A DNA stretch of 64,000 nt from Rhizobium sp. SSA_523. Lineage in GTDB: Bacteria > Pseudomonadota > Alphaproteobacteria > Rhizobiales > Rhizobiaceae. The notes beneath the pieces were generated by a model. The model saw only the letters and a list, made by a program, of their open reading frames with translations, did no database searches and had not been told where the DNA came from. Shown piece by piece: positions 56,738 to 64,000 of the stretch (its first letter is position 1; each line of letters begins with the position of its first letter). The translations under genes and the position numbers were made by a program. The DNA lies in NCBI RefSeq assembly GCF_030435705.1, contig NZ_CP129382.1, positions 868,001 through 932,000 of the forward strand. The letters run 5' to 3'.

Positions 56738-57172
56738 ATGCCAGTTTCCGTCAGACATATGCTGGATGCCAAAGGCAGGAATGTGGTCTCCGTGTCCAGG
56801 GACAAGACGATCGCGGAGGTCGCCGCGATCCTGCACGAAAACAAGATCGGCGCCGTCGTCATCACCAGTCTCGAAGAGCGCATAGCCGGGATCTTCACCG
56901 AGCGCGATCTGGTAAGAAGCGTTGCCGTGAACGGCGCCTCGGTTCTATCGCAGCCGGTTTCCTCGGCCATGACGACCAATGTCACGCGCTGTCACGAGGA
57001 TAACTCGCTGAACGAAGTCATGGAGATCATGAGCAGCGGCCGGTTCCGCCATATTCCGGTGGAAGAGCAGGGGCGTCTCGTGGGCATCATCTCGATCGGC
57101 GACGTCGTGAAGACGCGTATCCACGAGGTCGAGACCGAGGCGGAGCAGATCCGCGCCTACATCGCTAGCTGA
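56738..57172 (+). CDS. CBS-domain protein
   Basis: A 144-residue protein made of a tandem CBS pair: first around VSVSRDKTIAEVAAILHENKIGAVVI, with IFTERDLVRSV, second around NSLNEVMEIMSSGRFRHIPV with GIISIGDVVKTRI. It probably binds adenine nucleotides as an energy sensor. AGGAGG is 6 nt before the ATG, an excellent ribosome site. It stands alone, convergent with the patatin gene. Confidence 0.92.
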   Translation: MPVSVRHMLDAKGRNVVSVSRDKTIAEVAAILHENKIGAVVITSLEERIAGIFTERDLVRSVAVNGASVLSQPVSSAMTTNVTRCHEDNSLNEVMEIMSSGRFRHIPVEEQGRLVGIISIGDVVKTRIHEVETEAEQIRAYIAS

Positions 57173-57199
57173 ACCGCCGCCGAAGTGACGTGACGCGTG

Positions 57200-57228
57200 G
57201 TTCGCCGGAGGCATTCCTTCCGGCGAAC
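57200..57228. terminator. Stem-loop between CBS and patatin genes
   Basis: A perfect 10-bp stem (57200-57209 with 57219-57228) and 9-nt loop lie between convergent genes. No T-run follows on either strand. Confidence 0.4.
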
Positions 57229-57352
57229 AGATCCCAGTGGCTCGAACCTGATATTTGCATCCGTTCGCAGCACCCTCATTGGAATGTCCCGGTTCGACAT
57301 TTGCTCTGAGAGCATGCCGCGGGTGGCAATAAAAATCGAAACTCATTCAACC

Positions 57353-57383
57353 AGGCGAAGGCGAACCGCTAGGCGAAGGCGAA
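57353..57383 (-). repeat. 18-bp repeat across the patatin stop codon
   Basis: AGGCGAAGGCGAACCGCT (57353-57370) is followed by a partial second copy (57371-57383). The stop codon (CTA on plus, 57369-57371) sits at the junction, so the last residues FAFA are repeated in frame after the stop. Confidence 0.7.
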
Positions 57384-58334
57384 GACTTCCTGCATCCGCT
57401 TAAGTTCCGCGATGCGCGCCTGCGTTTCGCTATAGCCGCGGTCGATCGCTTCGCCGGCGCGATGGAATTCGGACAGTCCGATATCGCTCAGGCGCGGATG
57501 CAGGGCGAGATCCGGGGGATCGCCGGCAAGACGGGCGCGCGAGATGCGCTCCTGGATGATGTTGAAGGCCTGCACCATGACGCCAGGCGTTCCAAGCCGC
57601 GCTTCATGAACCTTGGTGTGCTGCCCCTCGATGACCGGCTGGACGCTTGCGCTGTGCTTGACCACAGCCGAGCGGCCGAAAATATCGTAATTGAGATTGA
57701 CCGCCACGACGAGCGGCTGTTCGAAGGCGCGGCAGACGGATGTCGGCACCGGATTGACCAGGGCGCCGTCCACCAGAGTGCGGTTGTTGCAGCGCACGGG
57801 CTCAAATATGCCCGGCAGCGCATAGGAGGCCCGCAGGCCGGTGATCAGCGAGCCGCTGGTGATCCAGACCTCGTGTCCGCTATGCAATTCGGTGGCCACC
57901 GCCACGAAAGGCCGCTCGAGATCCTCGATCGCCACATCCGACAGGTGTTCCTGCATTCTCTTCGTAAGCCGCATGCCGCCGAGAAGGCCGCCGCCGCCAA
58001 TCGTCAGGTCAAGCAGTCCGGCGATCCGCCGCATGGTCAGCGATCGGGCAAAGGTTTCCAGCTCGTCGATCTTGCCGGCAAGATAGCATCCCCCCACCAG
58101 CGCGCCGATGGAGGTGCCGGCAATCATGCCAACCTCGATGCCTGCTTCGTCCAGAGCGCGCAAGACGCCGATATGGGCCCAGCCTCGGGCCGCGCCACCG
58201 CCCAGCGCCAAGGCCAGCTTGGCCTTCTTCGGCTTGGGCTTGGGCTGGATCTGGCGTGGGGCGGCCTGCGTGCCGGCGGCACCATCGCCGGCATTCGCAT
58301 TGGCTTCACCGCGGTTCCAGGTCCAGTTCAACAT
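57369..58334 (-). CDS. Patatin-like phospholipase
   Basis: A 321-residue patatin-fold acyl hydrolase of the RssA type. After a disordered Pro/Lys-rich start (~1-38) come the oxyanion loop LGGGAARGWAHIGVL, the nucleophile GTSIGALVGG and the catalytic Asp in VDGALVNPVP. No signal peptide. ATG 58334 is chosen; ATG 58373 would add 13 residues. Substrate unknown. hisI lies 111 bp upstream on the same strand. Confidence 0.92.
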   Translation of the reverse strand: MLNWTWNRGEANANAGDGAAGTQAAPRQIQPKPKPKKAKLALALGGGAARGWAHIGVLRALDEAGIEVGMIAGTSIGALVGGCYLAGKIDELETFARSLTMRRIAGLLDLTIGGGGLLGGMRLTKRMQEHLSDVAIEDLERPFVAVATELHSGHEVWITSGSLITGLRASYALPGIFEPVRCNNRTLVDGALVNPVPTSVCRAFEQPLVVAVNLNYDIFGRSAVVKHSASVQPVIEGQHTKVHEARLGTPGVMVQAFNIIQERISRARLAGDPPDLALHPRLSDIGLSEFHRAGEAIDRGYSETQARIAELKRMQEVFAFA

Positions 58335-58445
58335 TGGCTCGCGTCCTTCAGGCGAAAAGCGCCGGATTTCCATTTAACGCTGCGGACGGTTATGAAACCG
58401 TTTATCGGTGCGCCGCTGATGAAAAGTAAGGCAATTTGCCTCTCT

Positions 58446-58901
58446 TCACTCCACGCCCTTGTAGATCCGATCCGGATCGAAATGTCGCGCATCATCTACG
58501 ACATCAAGAACCGCCCCGCCTTCGACATGGTTAATTTTGCGATAAAAGCAAGACCGCCGGCCGGTATGGCAGGTGGCACCGTGTCCTGCCACATCCACCT
58601 TCAGCCAGACGGCATCCTGATCGCAATCGGTGAGCATCTCAACAACCGTCTGCAGGTTTCCCGAGGTCTCGCCCTTTTTCCAGATCTTGCCGCGCGAGCG
58701 ACTGAAATAATGGGCGATGCCGGTCTCGATCGTCAAAGACACGGCTTCGCTGTTCATATGTGCCACCATCAAAAGATGGCCATCGCGGGCGTCGGTGACG
58801 ATCGCAGTGACAAGGCCCGCCTGATCGAAGCGCGGGGTGAAGGCGCCGGGGCCTTCAAGCTCAGCCTTGTCGGCTGACGGGGACGGAAAATTGATCGTCA
58901 T
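58446..58901 (-). CDS. hisI: Phosphoribosyl-AMP cyclohydrolase
   Basis: Third step of histidine synthesis: opens the purine ring of phosphoribosyl-AMP. The 151-residue protein is the monofunctional form without HisE. Metal and catalytic parts: [17 protein letters not shown], then [23 protein letters not shown] with the conserved Cys and His residues, and RRSCFYR. It follows folE by 34 nt on the same strand and is probably co-transcribed. Confidence 0.95.
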   Translation of the reverse strand: MTINFPSPSADKAELEGPGAFTPRFDQAGLVTAIVTDARDGHLLMVAHMNSEAVSLTIETGIAHYFSRSRGKIWKKGETSGNLQTVVEMLTDCDQDAVWLKVDVAGHGATCHTGRRSCFYRKINHVEGGAVLDVVDDARHFDPDRIYKGVE

Positions 58902-58935
58902 GGGAAACGGGTCCTGGAAAGGAGGCGCTCTGCGT

Positions 58936-59547
58936 CTAGCGCCGGATCATCATGAGGAAACGCGCCTGCTCGGCGGCGTTGGCATCGAATTCGCCGATGA
59001 AGGTTGTCGTAAGCGTCGACGATCCCTGCTTCTGGATGCCGCGCATCGACATGCACATATGCTCCGCTTCGATCATGACGGCGACGCCGCGGGGGGATAG
59101 GACATCCTGGATTGCATGGGAGATCTGCGCCGTCATCGCCTCCTGCGTCTGCAGGCGACGGCCATAGACTTCCACGACCCGCGCGATCTTGGACAGCCCA
59201 AGGACCCGGCCCTTGGGCAAATAAGCGACATGAGCCTTGCCGATGATCGGCACCATATGATGTTCGCAATGCGAGAAGAAGGGGATGTCGCGCACCAGCA
59301 CCATGTCGTCATAGCCGGCGACTTCCTCGAAAGTGCGGCCAAGCGCTTCTTCCGCGGTCTGGTCGTAGCCGGCAAAGAGTTCGCGATAGGCCTTTGCCAC
59401 CCGCTTCGGCGTATCGACCAGACCCTCGCGGGCCGGATCGTCGCCCGCCCAGCGCAGGAGCGTGCGCACGGCCTCTTCGGCTTCCTGCTGCGTCGGACGC
59501 GCCTTTTCAGCATCGGCCGGAAGGTTCTTCACAATGGCATTCATCAT
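58936..59547 (-). CDS. folE: GTP cyclohydrolase I
   Basis: First enzyme of tetrahydrofolate/pterin synthesis (203 aa), converting GTP to dihydroneopterin triphosphate. The zinc and substrate motifs are [22 protein letters not shown] and [23 protein letters not shown]; the C-terminal [16 protein letters not shown] carries another conserved Cys. ATG 59547 (AGGAG upstream) gives MMNAIVKNL; 59544 is equally possible. It stands upstream of hisI, divergent from the NifU-like gene. Confidence 0.95.
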   Translation of the reverse strand: MMNAIVKNLPADAEKARPTQQEAEEAVRTLLRWAGDDPAREGLVDTPKRVAKAYRELFAGYDQTAEEALGRTFEEVAGYDDMVLVRDIPFFSHCEHHMVPIIGKAHVAYLPKGRVLGLSKIARVVEVYGRRLQTQEAMTAQISHAIQDVLSPRGVAVMIEAEHMCMSMRGIQKQGSSTLTTTFIGEFDANAAEQARFLMMIRR

Positions 59548-59918
59548 CTGGTCTCCTGATGCGGGCTCCCCCGCATCCCGCCGAATATGCCGGCGAGGTT
59601 TCAAGCGCGTTACATCATTACGGCCTCATTGACCTGTCCGATCGCTTTTGACAAGATAAACCCTGCCGCGCGAAGCGGCGATCATGGCAAATCTTTCCGT
59701 CTTGATGATTGACCTGCAACTTATCATATAGAGGCTGGTGGCCGGCAAGACCAGCGGCAAGACTTGCGGCAGGGGCAGCTTCATGTTGACGCTGCGTTGC
59801 CGTTTCATGGAATGAACCGGACATTCGAGACGTGTCTGCCGAAGATCGCGGCTTTATACCCGATGATCGGCCGGGTCAGGCGAGGCTGACGCGATTTCTC
59901 TCAAGCGAGCACAAGCGC

Positions 59919-60374
59919 ATGGACGATATCTACAATGCCCGCATCCTGCATCTGGCAGGCAATATCGAACGGGCCGGCACTCTCGACAATGCCGATGCGA
60001 CTGCGGAAAAGCACTCAAAGCTCTGCGGCTCGAAGGTGCGCGTCTTCCTGACGATGCGGGATGGCGTGGTCAGCGATTTCGCCCATCAGGTGCGGGCCTG
60101 CGCCCTCGGCCAGGCCTCGTCCTCGGTCATGGCGCGGCATGTCGTCGGCGCGACAGCGGAAGAGATCCGGGCGGCGCGCGACGCCATGCTGGCGATGCTG
60201 AAGGATGGCGGCGAGGGCCCGGTTGGCCGGTTCGAGGAAATGCGGATCCTGCAGCCCGTCAAGGATTACAAAGCGCGCCACGCCTCGACCATGTTGACCT
60301 TCGATGCCGTGGTTGACTGTCTGGACCAGATCGCCACTGGCGATCCCGCCGCGCTGGCCGCCAAAGCGGGCTGA
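59919..60374 (+). CDS. NifU/IscU-like iron-sulfur scaffold protein
   Basis: A 151-residue IscU/SufU-fold protein. The three cluster cysteines are in SKLCGSKV, VRACALGQASSSV and DCLDQIA. The first part (MDDIYNARILHLAGNIERAG) is typical of the small alphaproteobacterial SufU-like group. Role: scaffold or sulfur transfer for Fe-S assembly. ATG 59919 is chosen; the frame reaches back to GTG 59832 with no clear homologous sequence. yidD follows after 5 nt. Confidence 0.85.
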   Translation: MDDIYNARILHLAGNIERAGTLDNADATAEKHSKLCGSKVRVFLTMRDGVVSDFAHQVRACALGQASSSVMARHVVGATAEEIRAARDAMLAMLKDGGEGPVGRFEEMRILQPVKDYKARHASTMLTFDAVVDCLDQIATGDPAALAAKAG

Positions 60375-60379
60375 TCGTC

Positions 60380-60772
60380 ATGTGCCGGCACTGCGAAGAG
60401 GCAGAGATCGAGGATGAAAGACCGGCGCGCCGCGGCCGCAACTGGCAGGGCAGGTTTCGCAAGACGCCGGACCGGCTGCTGGGCATGGGGCTCATCCGCC
60501 TCTATCAGCTGACCCTGTCCGGCTTCATCGGCAATTCCTGCCGCCATATCCCGACCTGTTCGGAATTCGGCTACGAGGCTGTGGCCCGCCATGGCCTCTG
60601 GTTCGGCGGCTGGATGGTCGCCTGGCGCTTCCTCCGTTGCGGACCCTTCGGCTCCTCCGGTCTCGATCCCGTGCCGGAGCACCTGGCTGCGCGCCAGACA
60701 TGGTGGCGGCCCTGGGCCTATCGGCGCCGGCTTGCGGGTGGGTCCGGCCTGGCGGCAGAGGAAATCCTCTGA
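60380..60772 (+). CDS. yidD: Membrane protein insertion efficiency factor YidD
   Basis: A 130-residue protein of the YidD family, which assists YidC-mediated membrane insertion. The conserved core is IRLYQLTLSGFIGNSCRHIPTCSEFGYEAVARHG, then WRFLRCGPFGSSGLDPVP. Cysteines of the CRHIPTCS motif are intact. N- and C-terminal extensions of ~40 residues are longer than in E. coli. It lies 5 nt after the NifU-like gene. Confidence 0.93.
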   Translation: MCRHCEEAEIEDERPARRGRNWQGRFRKTPDRLLGMGLIRLYQLTLSGFIGNSCRHIPTCSEFGYEAVARHGLWFGGWMVAWRFLRCGPFGSSGLDPVPEHLAARQTWWRPWAYRRRLAGGSGLAAEEIL

Positions 60773-60904
60773 AAGACTGCCGGATGCGCCGGCTTTACTC
60801 CGATCTTTTCCCAGAGTATCAACGCGCGCGTTGGACGCCGTCTGTCGATGGCGAGATTTAACCACCCGCATTCGTTGGCGGGACTGGATGACAGGAGCAC
60901 ATAT

Positions 60905-62926
60905 ATGTCCGTTTCCCTAACTTTCCCCGATGGCTCGATCCGTTCCTATGATCCCGGCACGACCGGCATGGCGGTCGCCGAATCCATTTCCAAATCGCTG
61001 GCCAAAAAGGCGGTCGCCATCGCGATCGACGGCGAGTTGCGCGATCTCTCCGATGCTGTCACCGACGGCCGGATCGAGATCGTCACCCGCACCGATGGCC
61101 GCGCCCTCGAACTCATCCGCCACGATGCCGCCCATGTCATGGCCGAGGCCGTGCAGGAATTGTGGCCCGGCACGCAGGTGACCATCGGTCCGGTGATCGA
61201 GAACGGCTTCTATTACGACTTCAAGCGCGTCCATGCCGAGAGCGGCGAGGACTGGCCCTTCACGCCCGACGATCTGCCGAAGATCGAAAAGAAGATGAAG
61301 GACATTATCGGCCGCAACAAGCCCTTCATCAAGGAAGTTTGGTCGCGCGACAAGGCCAAGCAGGTGTTCGGCGAGAAGGGCGAGCGCTTCAAGGTCGAAC
61401 TGGTCGATGCCATTCCGACCGATCAGGACGTGAAGATCTATTCGCAGGGCGAGTGGTTCGATCTCTGCCGCGGCCCGCATATGGCCTCCACCGGCCAGGT
61501 TGGCACCGCCTTCAAGCTCATGAAGGTGGCCGGCGCCTATTGGCGCGGCGACAGCAACAACCCGGTGCTGAGCCGTATCTACGGCACCGCCTGGGCCACC
61601 CAGGAAGAGCTCGACCAGTATCTGCACGTACTGGCGGAAGCCGAAAAGCGCGACCACCGCAAGCTTGGCCGCGAAATGGATCTCTTCCATTTCCAGGAAG
61701 AGGGTCCGGGCGTCGTCTTCTGGCACGGCAAGGGCTGGCGCATGTTCCAGACACTGACGGCCTATATGCGCCGCCGGCTCGCCAATACCTATGAAGAGGT
61801 CAATGCCCCGCAGGTGCTCGACAAGTCGCTATGGGAGACTTCCGGTCACTGGGGCTGGTACAATGAGAACATGTTCGCGGTGAAATCCGCCCATGCCTTC
61901 GTCAATCCGGATGACGAGGGGGCGGATAACCGCGTCTTCGCGCTGAAGCCGATGAACTGCCCGGGGCATGTGCAGATCTTCAAGCACGGACTGAAGTCCT
62001 ACCGCGAAATGCCTGTCCGTCTTGCGGAATTCGGTCTGGTGCACCGCTATGAGGCATCAGGCGCCCTGCACGGGCTTATGCGCGTGCGCGGCTTCACCCA
62101 GGATGATGCGCATGTCTTCTGCACGGAAGAGCAGATGGCGGCCGAGTGCCTGCGCATCAACGACCTCATCCTCTCCGTCTATGAGGATTTTGGCTTCCAC
62201 GAGGTGGTGGTGAAGCTTTCCACGCGGCCGGACAAGCGGGTCGGCTCGGACGAGCTCTGGGATCGTGCCGAAAGTGTGATGATGGAGGTCCTGAAGACCA
62301 TCGAGGAGCAGTCGGGCGGGCGCATCAAGACCGGTATTCTGCCGGGCGAGGGCGCCTTCTACGGTCCGAAGTTCGAATATACGCTGAAGGATGCGATCGG
62401 CCGGGAATGGCAGTGCGGCACCACGCAGGTGGATTTCAACCTGCCGGAGCGGTTCGGCGCCTTCTACATCGATCACAATTCGGAAAAGAAGCAGCCGGTC
62501 ATGATCCATCGCGCCATCTGCGGATCGATGGAACGCTTCCTCGGCATTCTGATCGAGAACTTCGCCGGGCACATGCCCTTGTGGTTCGCACCGCTGCAGG
62601 TGGTGGTCGCAACCATTACCTCGGATGCCGATGATTACGGCCGCGAAGTGGTGCAGACGCTGCGCGATGCCGGCCTGATCGTCGAGGAAGACTTCCGCAA
62701 CGAGAAGATCAACTACAAGATCCGCGAGCACTCGGTAACCAAGGTTCCTGTGATCATCGTATGCGGCCGCCAGGAAGCGGAAAACCGCACGGTCAATATC
62801 CGCCGTCTCGGCAGCCAGGCCCAGACGCCCATGTCGCTTGCCGATGCCGTGGCATCGCTGACGGATGAGGCGACGCCGCCGGATGTCAAGCGTCGCCAGG
62901 CGCTGCGCAAGCAGGCGGCGGAATAA
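60905..62926 (+). CDS. thrS: Threonyl-tRNA synthetase
   Basis: Charges tRNA-Thr (673 aa, class II). The N-terminal TGS domain (~1-60) precedes the editing domain with [19 protein letters not shown], and the catalytic core has zinc ligands in [10 protein letters not shown] and [11 protein letters not shown], motif 2 [17 protein letters not shown]. The anticodon-binding domain covers ~570-655. ATG 60905 has AGGAG upstream. The gene stops at TAA, but the frame stays open for 23 more codons to TGA 62996-62998, just before the terminator. Confidence 0.96.
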   Translation: MSVSLTFPDGSIRSYDPGTTGMAVAESISKSLAKKAVAIAIDGELRDLSDAVTDGRIEIVTRTDGRALELIRHDAAHVMAEAVQELWPGTQVTIGPVIENGFYYDFKRVHAESGEDWPFTPDDLPKIEKKMKDIIGRNKPFIKEVWSRDKAKQVFGEKGERFKVELVDAIPTDQDVKIYSQGEWFDLCRGPHMASTGQVGTAFKLMKVAGAYWRGDSNNPVLSRIYGTAWATQEELDQYLHVLAEAEKRDHRKLGREMDLFHFQEEGPGVVFWHGKGWRMFQTLTAYMRRRLANTYEEVNAPQVLDKSLWETSGHWGWYNENMFAVKSAHAFVNPDDEGADNRVFALKPMNCPGHVQIFKHGLKSYREMPVRLAEFGLVHRYEASGALHGLMRVRGFTQDDAHVFCTEEQMAAECLRINDLILSVYEDFGFHEVVVKLSTRPDKRVGSDELWDRAESVMMEVLKTIEEQSGGRIKTGILPGEGAFYGPKFEYTLKDAIGREWQCGTTQVDFNLPERFGAFYIDHNSEKKQPVMIHRAICGSMERFLGILIENFAGHMPLWFAPLQVVVATITSDADDYGREVVQTLRDAGLIVEEDFRNEKINYKIREHSVTKVPVIIVCGRQEAENRTVNIRRLGSQAQTPMSLADAVASLTDEATPPDVKRRQALRKQAAE

Positions 62927-62992
62927 CAGAGGTCCGCTGCGCAAGCCGCGGCTGAAAAACGAGAGAAAGCCGCTGCACAGGCAGCGGCGGAA
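62901..62992 (+). repeat. Three degenerate ~22-bp repeats spanning the thrS stop
   Basis: Copies at 62901-62923, 62935-62956 and 62971-62992 resemble CGCTGCGCAAGCAGGCGGCG, spaced 34-36 nt. The first is the end of thrS and the other two lie after its TAA. In the thrS frame they encode Ala/Gln/Glu-rich peptide. Confidence 0.65.
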
Positions 62993-63003
62993 CGATGATC
63001 GCG

Positions 63004-63047
63004 AAACCCGCCGACGCGCCCCACGAGGGGCGTGCGGCGGGTTTTTC
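63004..63047 (+). terminator. Strong terminator after thrS
   Basis: A long GC-rich stem, AACCCGCCG...CGCCCC with GGGGCG...CGGCGGGTT around an ACGA loop, is followed by five T and CG. It may also serve the convergent gene ending at 63053. Confidence 0.85.
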
Positions 63048-63052
63048 GTCAA

Positions 63053-64000
63053 TCAGTCCTGGTCGAGGACGCCGTCGGCCTGCTGTTCCTTGAGCAGCAC
63101 CTCGACATCGAGGCTGCGCCCCGCCTCGACGGTGAATTCCTTCTGGTAGATCTTTTCCTTGTTGCGCGCCACGACGGTGTAATTGCCTTCGGTCAGCACC
63201 ATCGCGGTAAAGGCGCTGACGCTTTCCGACACGACGTCGCCGCCGGCCGTCAGGACCGACCAGGCGGTATCGGCAATGGCTTCCCCGCCCGGCTGCGAAA
63301 CCAGCTTGAACGTCACCTGGGCAGCGCGATGCTGCAAGGTCGCCTCGGTCAGCTTGCCCGCCTCCACCTGCACATCCGCGCGCACCGAGGCATTGGTTTC
63401 TCCGTATTCGGATACGATATGATAGGTCCCGGCATTCAGCCGCACGATCGTGTTCGGCTTGACATCGGCCATGACCAGCGGACGCTCGCCGTCTTCCCGC
63501 GCCTCGGAGGAGAAAATGGTGAATTTCAGCTTGGCCGCCGGCACGCGCTCATTCTCGCCCGACACGGCATTCAGCACGATGCCGCCGGCATCCAGCACCA
63601 GCGATTGGGGTTTCATCTCACCCTCGCTCGGCACGTCCAGCCGCTTGGTGGCGCCCGCCCGTCCAAAGGCGACATTGACGAAATAGGAGCCCGGCGCCAG
63701 CTGGAAATTCGCCTCGCCACCCTCCGCCGATGCGACAAGCGGCAGCTTGCCGTCGGGGCCGGGGTCCAGACTGAAGACGCGCCAGCTCAGCCCGGTCTTC
63801 ATCGAGGGGCCGTCATCGGTCAGCTTGGCCTCCAGCCGGACATCGCGCGCCAGCGCTTGCGGTGCGCCCAGCGTCGGCGAAAAGGCGTTCAGCTTCGGCA
63901 TCTTGGCCGTGCTGTCCAGCTGCTTGAACGTCTTGAAGGCATCCTGCGCGTCCACAGGATGGATCAGGCACAGGAAGAAGGCTGCCAGATGAAGCAGCCT
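63053..64000 (-). CDS. Hypothetical exported beta-rich protein (5' end outside window)
   Basis: At least 315 residues; the frame runs off the right edge. The edge sequence (RLLHLAAFFLCLIHPVDAQDA) looks like a signal peptide, so only a few codons are missing. The rest is three or four similar beta-sandwich-like units, each with a pattern such as NFQLAPGSYFVNVAFG, VRLNAGTYHIVSEYG and MVLTEGNYTVVARN, resembling carboxypeptidase-regulatory or PEGA-type folds. Function unknown, probably envelope-associated. An internal GTG at 63955 is not the true start. Confidence 0.7.
   Translation of the reverse strand, partial: RLLHLAAFFLCLIHPVDAQDAFKTFKQLDSTAKMPKLNAFSPTLGAPQALARDVRLEAKLTDDGPSMKTGLSWRVFSLDPGPDGKLPLVASAEGGEANFQLAPGSYFVNVAFGRAGATKRLDVPSEGEMKPQSLVLDAGGIVLNAVSGENERVPAAKLKFTIFSSEAREDGERPLVMADVKPNTIVRLNAGTYHIVSEYGETNASVRADVQVEAGKLTEATLQHRAAQVTFKLVSQPGGEAIADTAWSVLTAGGDVVSESVSAFTAMVLTEGNYTVVARNKEKIYQKEFTVEAGRSLDVEVLLKEQQADGVLDQD

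Overview
The window is a chromosomal stretch of an alphaproteobacterium, almost certainly Rhizobiales and most likely Rhizobiaceae (Rhizobium/Agrobacterium group). Evidence is the high-GC coding DNA and several conserved gene strings of that group: ntrY-ntrX-trkA-hfq-hflX, the DUF2849-cysI-DUF934-fpr sulfite reduction set, riboswitch-controlled gcvT-gcvH-gcvP, crcB-rluC-HAD-atp12, and hisI/folE facing nifU-like/yidD/thrS. I see no insertion sequence, prophage, CRISPR array, integrase or replication origin.

Layout. 0.2-8.6 kb: an AraC regulator, then nitrogen/redox two-component genes ntrY-ntrX, trkA, hfq and hflX. 8.7-11 kb (minus): deaminase, mazG and a membrane methyltransferase. 11.2-14.8 kb: sulfite/nitrite reductase genes, then ferredoxin-NADP reductase. 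14.9-20.2 kb (minus): an orphan flagellar-rod-like protein, then the glycine cleavage operon gcvT-gcvH-gcvP behind a tandem glycine riboswitch. 20.4-22 kb: copper genes (DUF2946 and a YcnI-PCuAC fusion). 22.3-26.1 kb: crcB, an rluC broken by an internal duplication, a HAD phosphatase and atp12. 26.2-33.2 kb (minus): a guanidinium exporter behind a guanidine-II riboswitch, formaldehyde detoxification genes (fghA, frmA), a DMT transporter and lipB. 33.36 kb: tRNA-Leu(GAG).

33.8-41.4 kb (minus) is the most interesting block. It is a six-gene operon for CoA-dependent aromatic breakdown headed by a monooxygenase/old-yellow-enzyme fusion of the 2-aminobenzoyl-CoA (or salicylyl-CoA) type. SDR, enoyl-CoA hydratase, acyl-CoA dehydrogenase, RidA and a two-domain hydratase/dehydrogenase follow. 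No CoA ligase lies in the window. The rest holds OsmC, BON, a peptide-deformylase-like protein lacking two metal ligands, MgtE, a MerR regulator, acyltransferase and DUF599 membrane proteins, a 33-residue small protein, serine deaminase, a SPOR-tailed D,D-carboxypeptidase, a transglutaminase-like peptidase, PilZ, PAS, rhomboid, CBS and patatin proteins, hisI, folE, a NifU-like scaffold, yidD and thrS. An exported protein is cut by the right edge.

Functional links. Glycine cleavage, LipB (lipoylation of GcvH), SdaA and the formaldehyde genes all touch one-carbon/glycine/serine metabolism. The sulfite reductase set and Fpr form an electron path. A recurring oddity is short in-frame repeats at gene ends: around the start of the copper fusion, and at or just after the stop codons of the transglutaminase-like, PilZ, patatin and thrS genes. 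A further 170-bp tandem duplication lies inside rluC.
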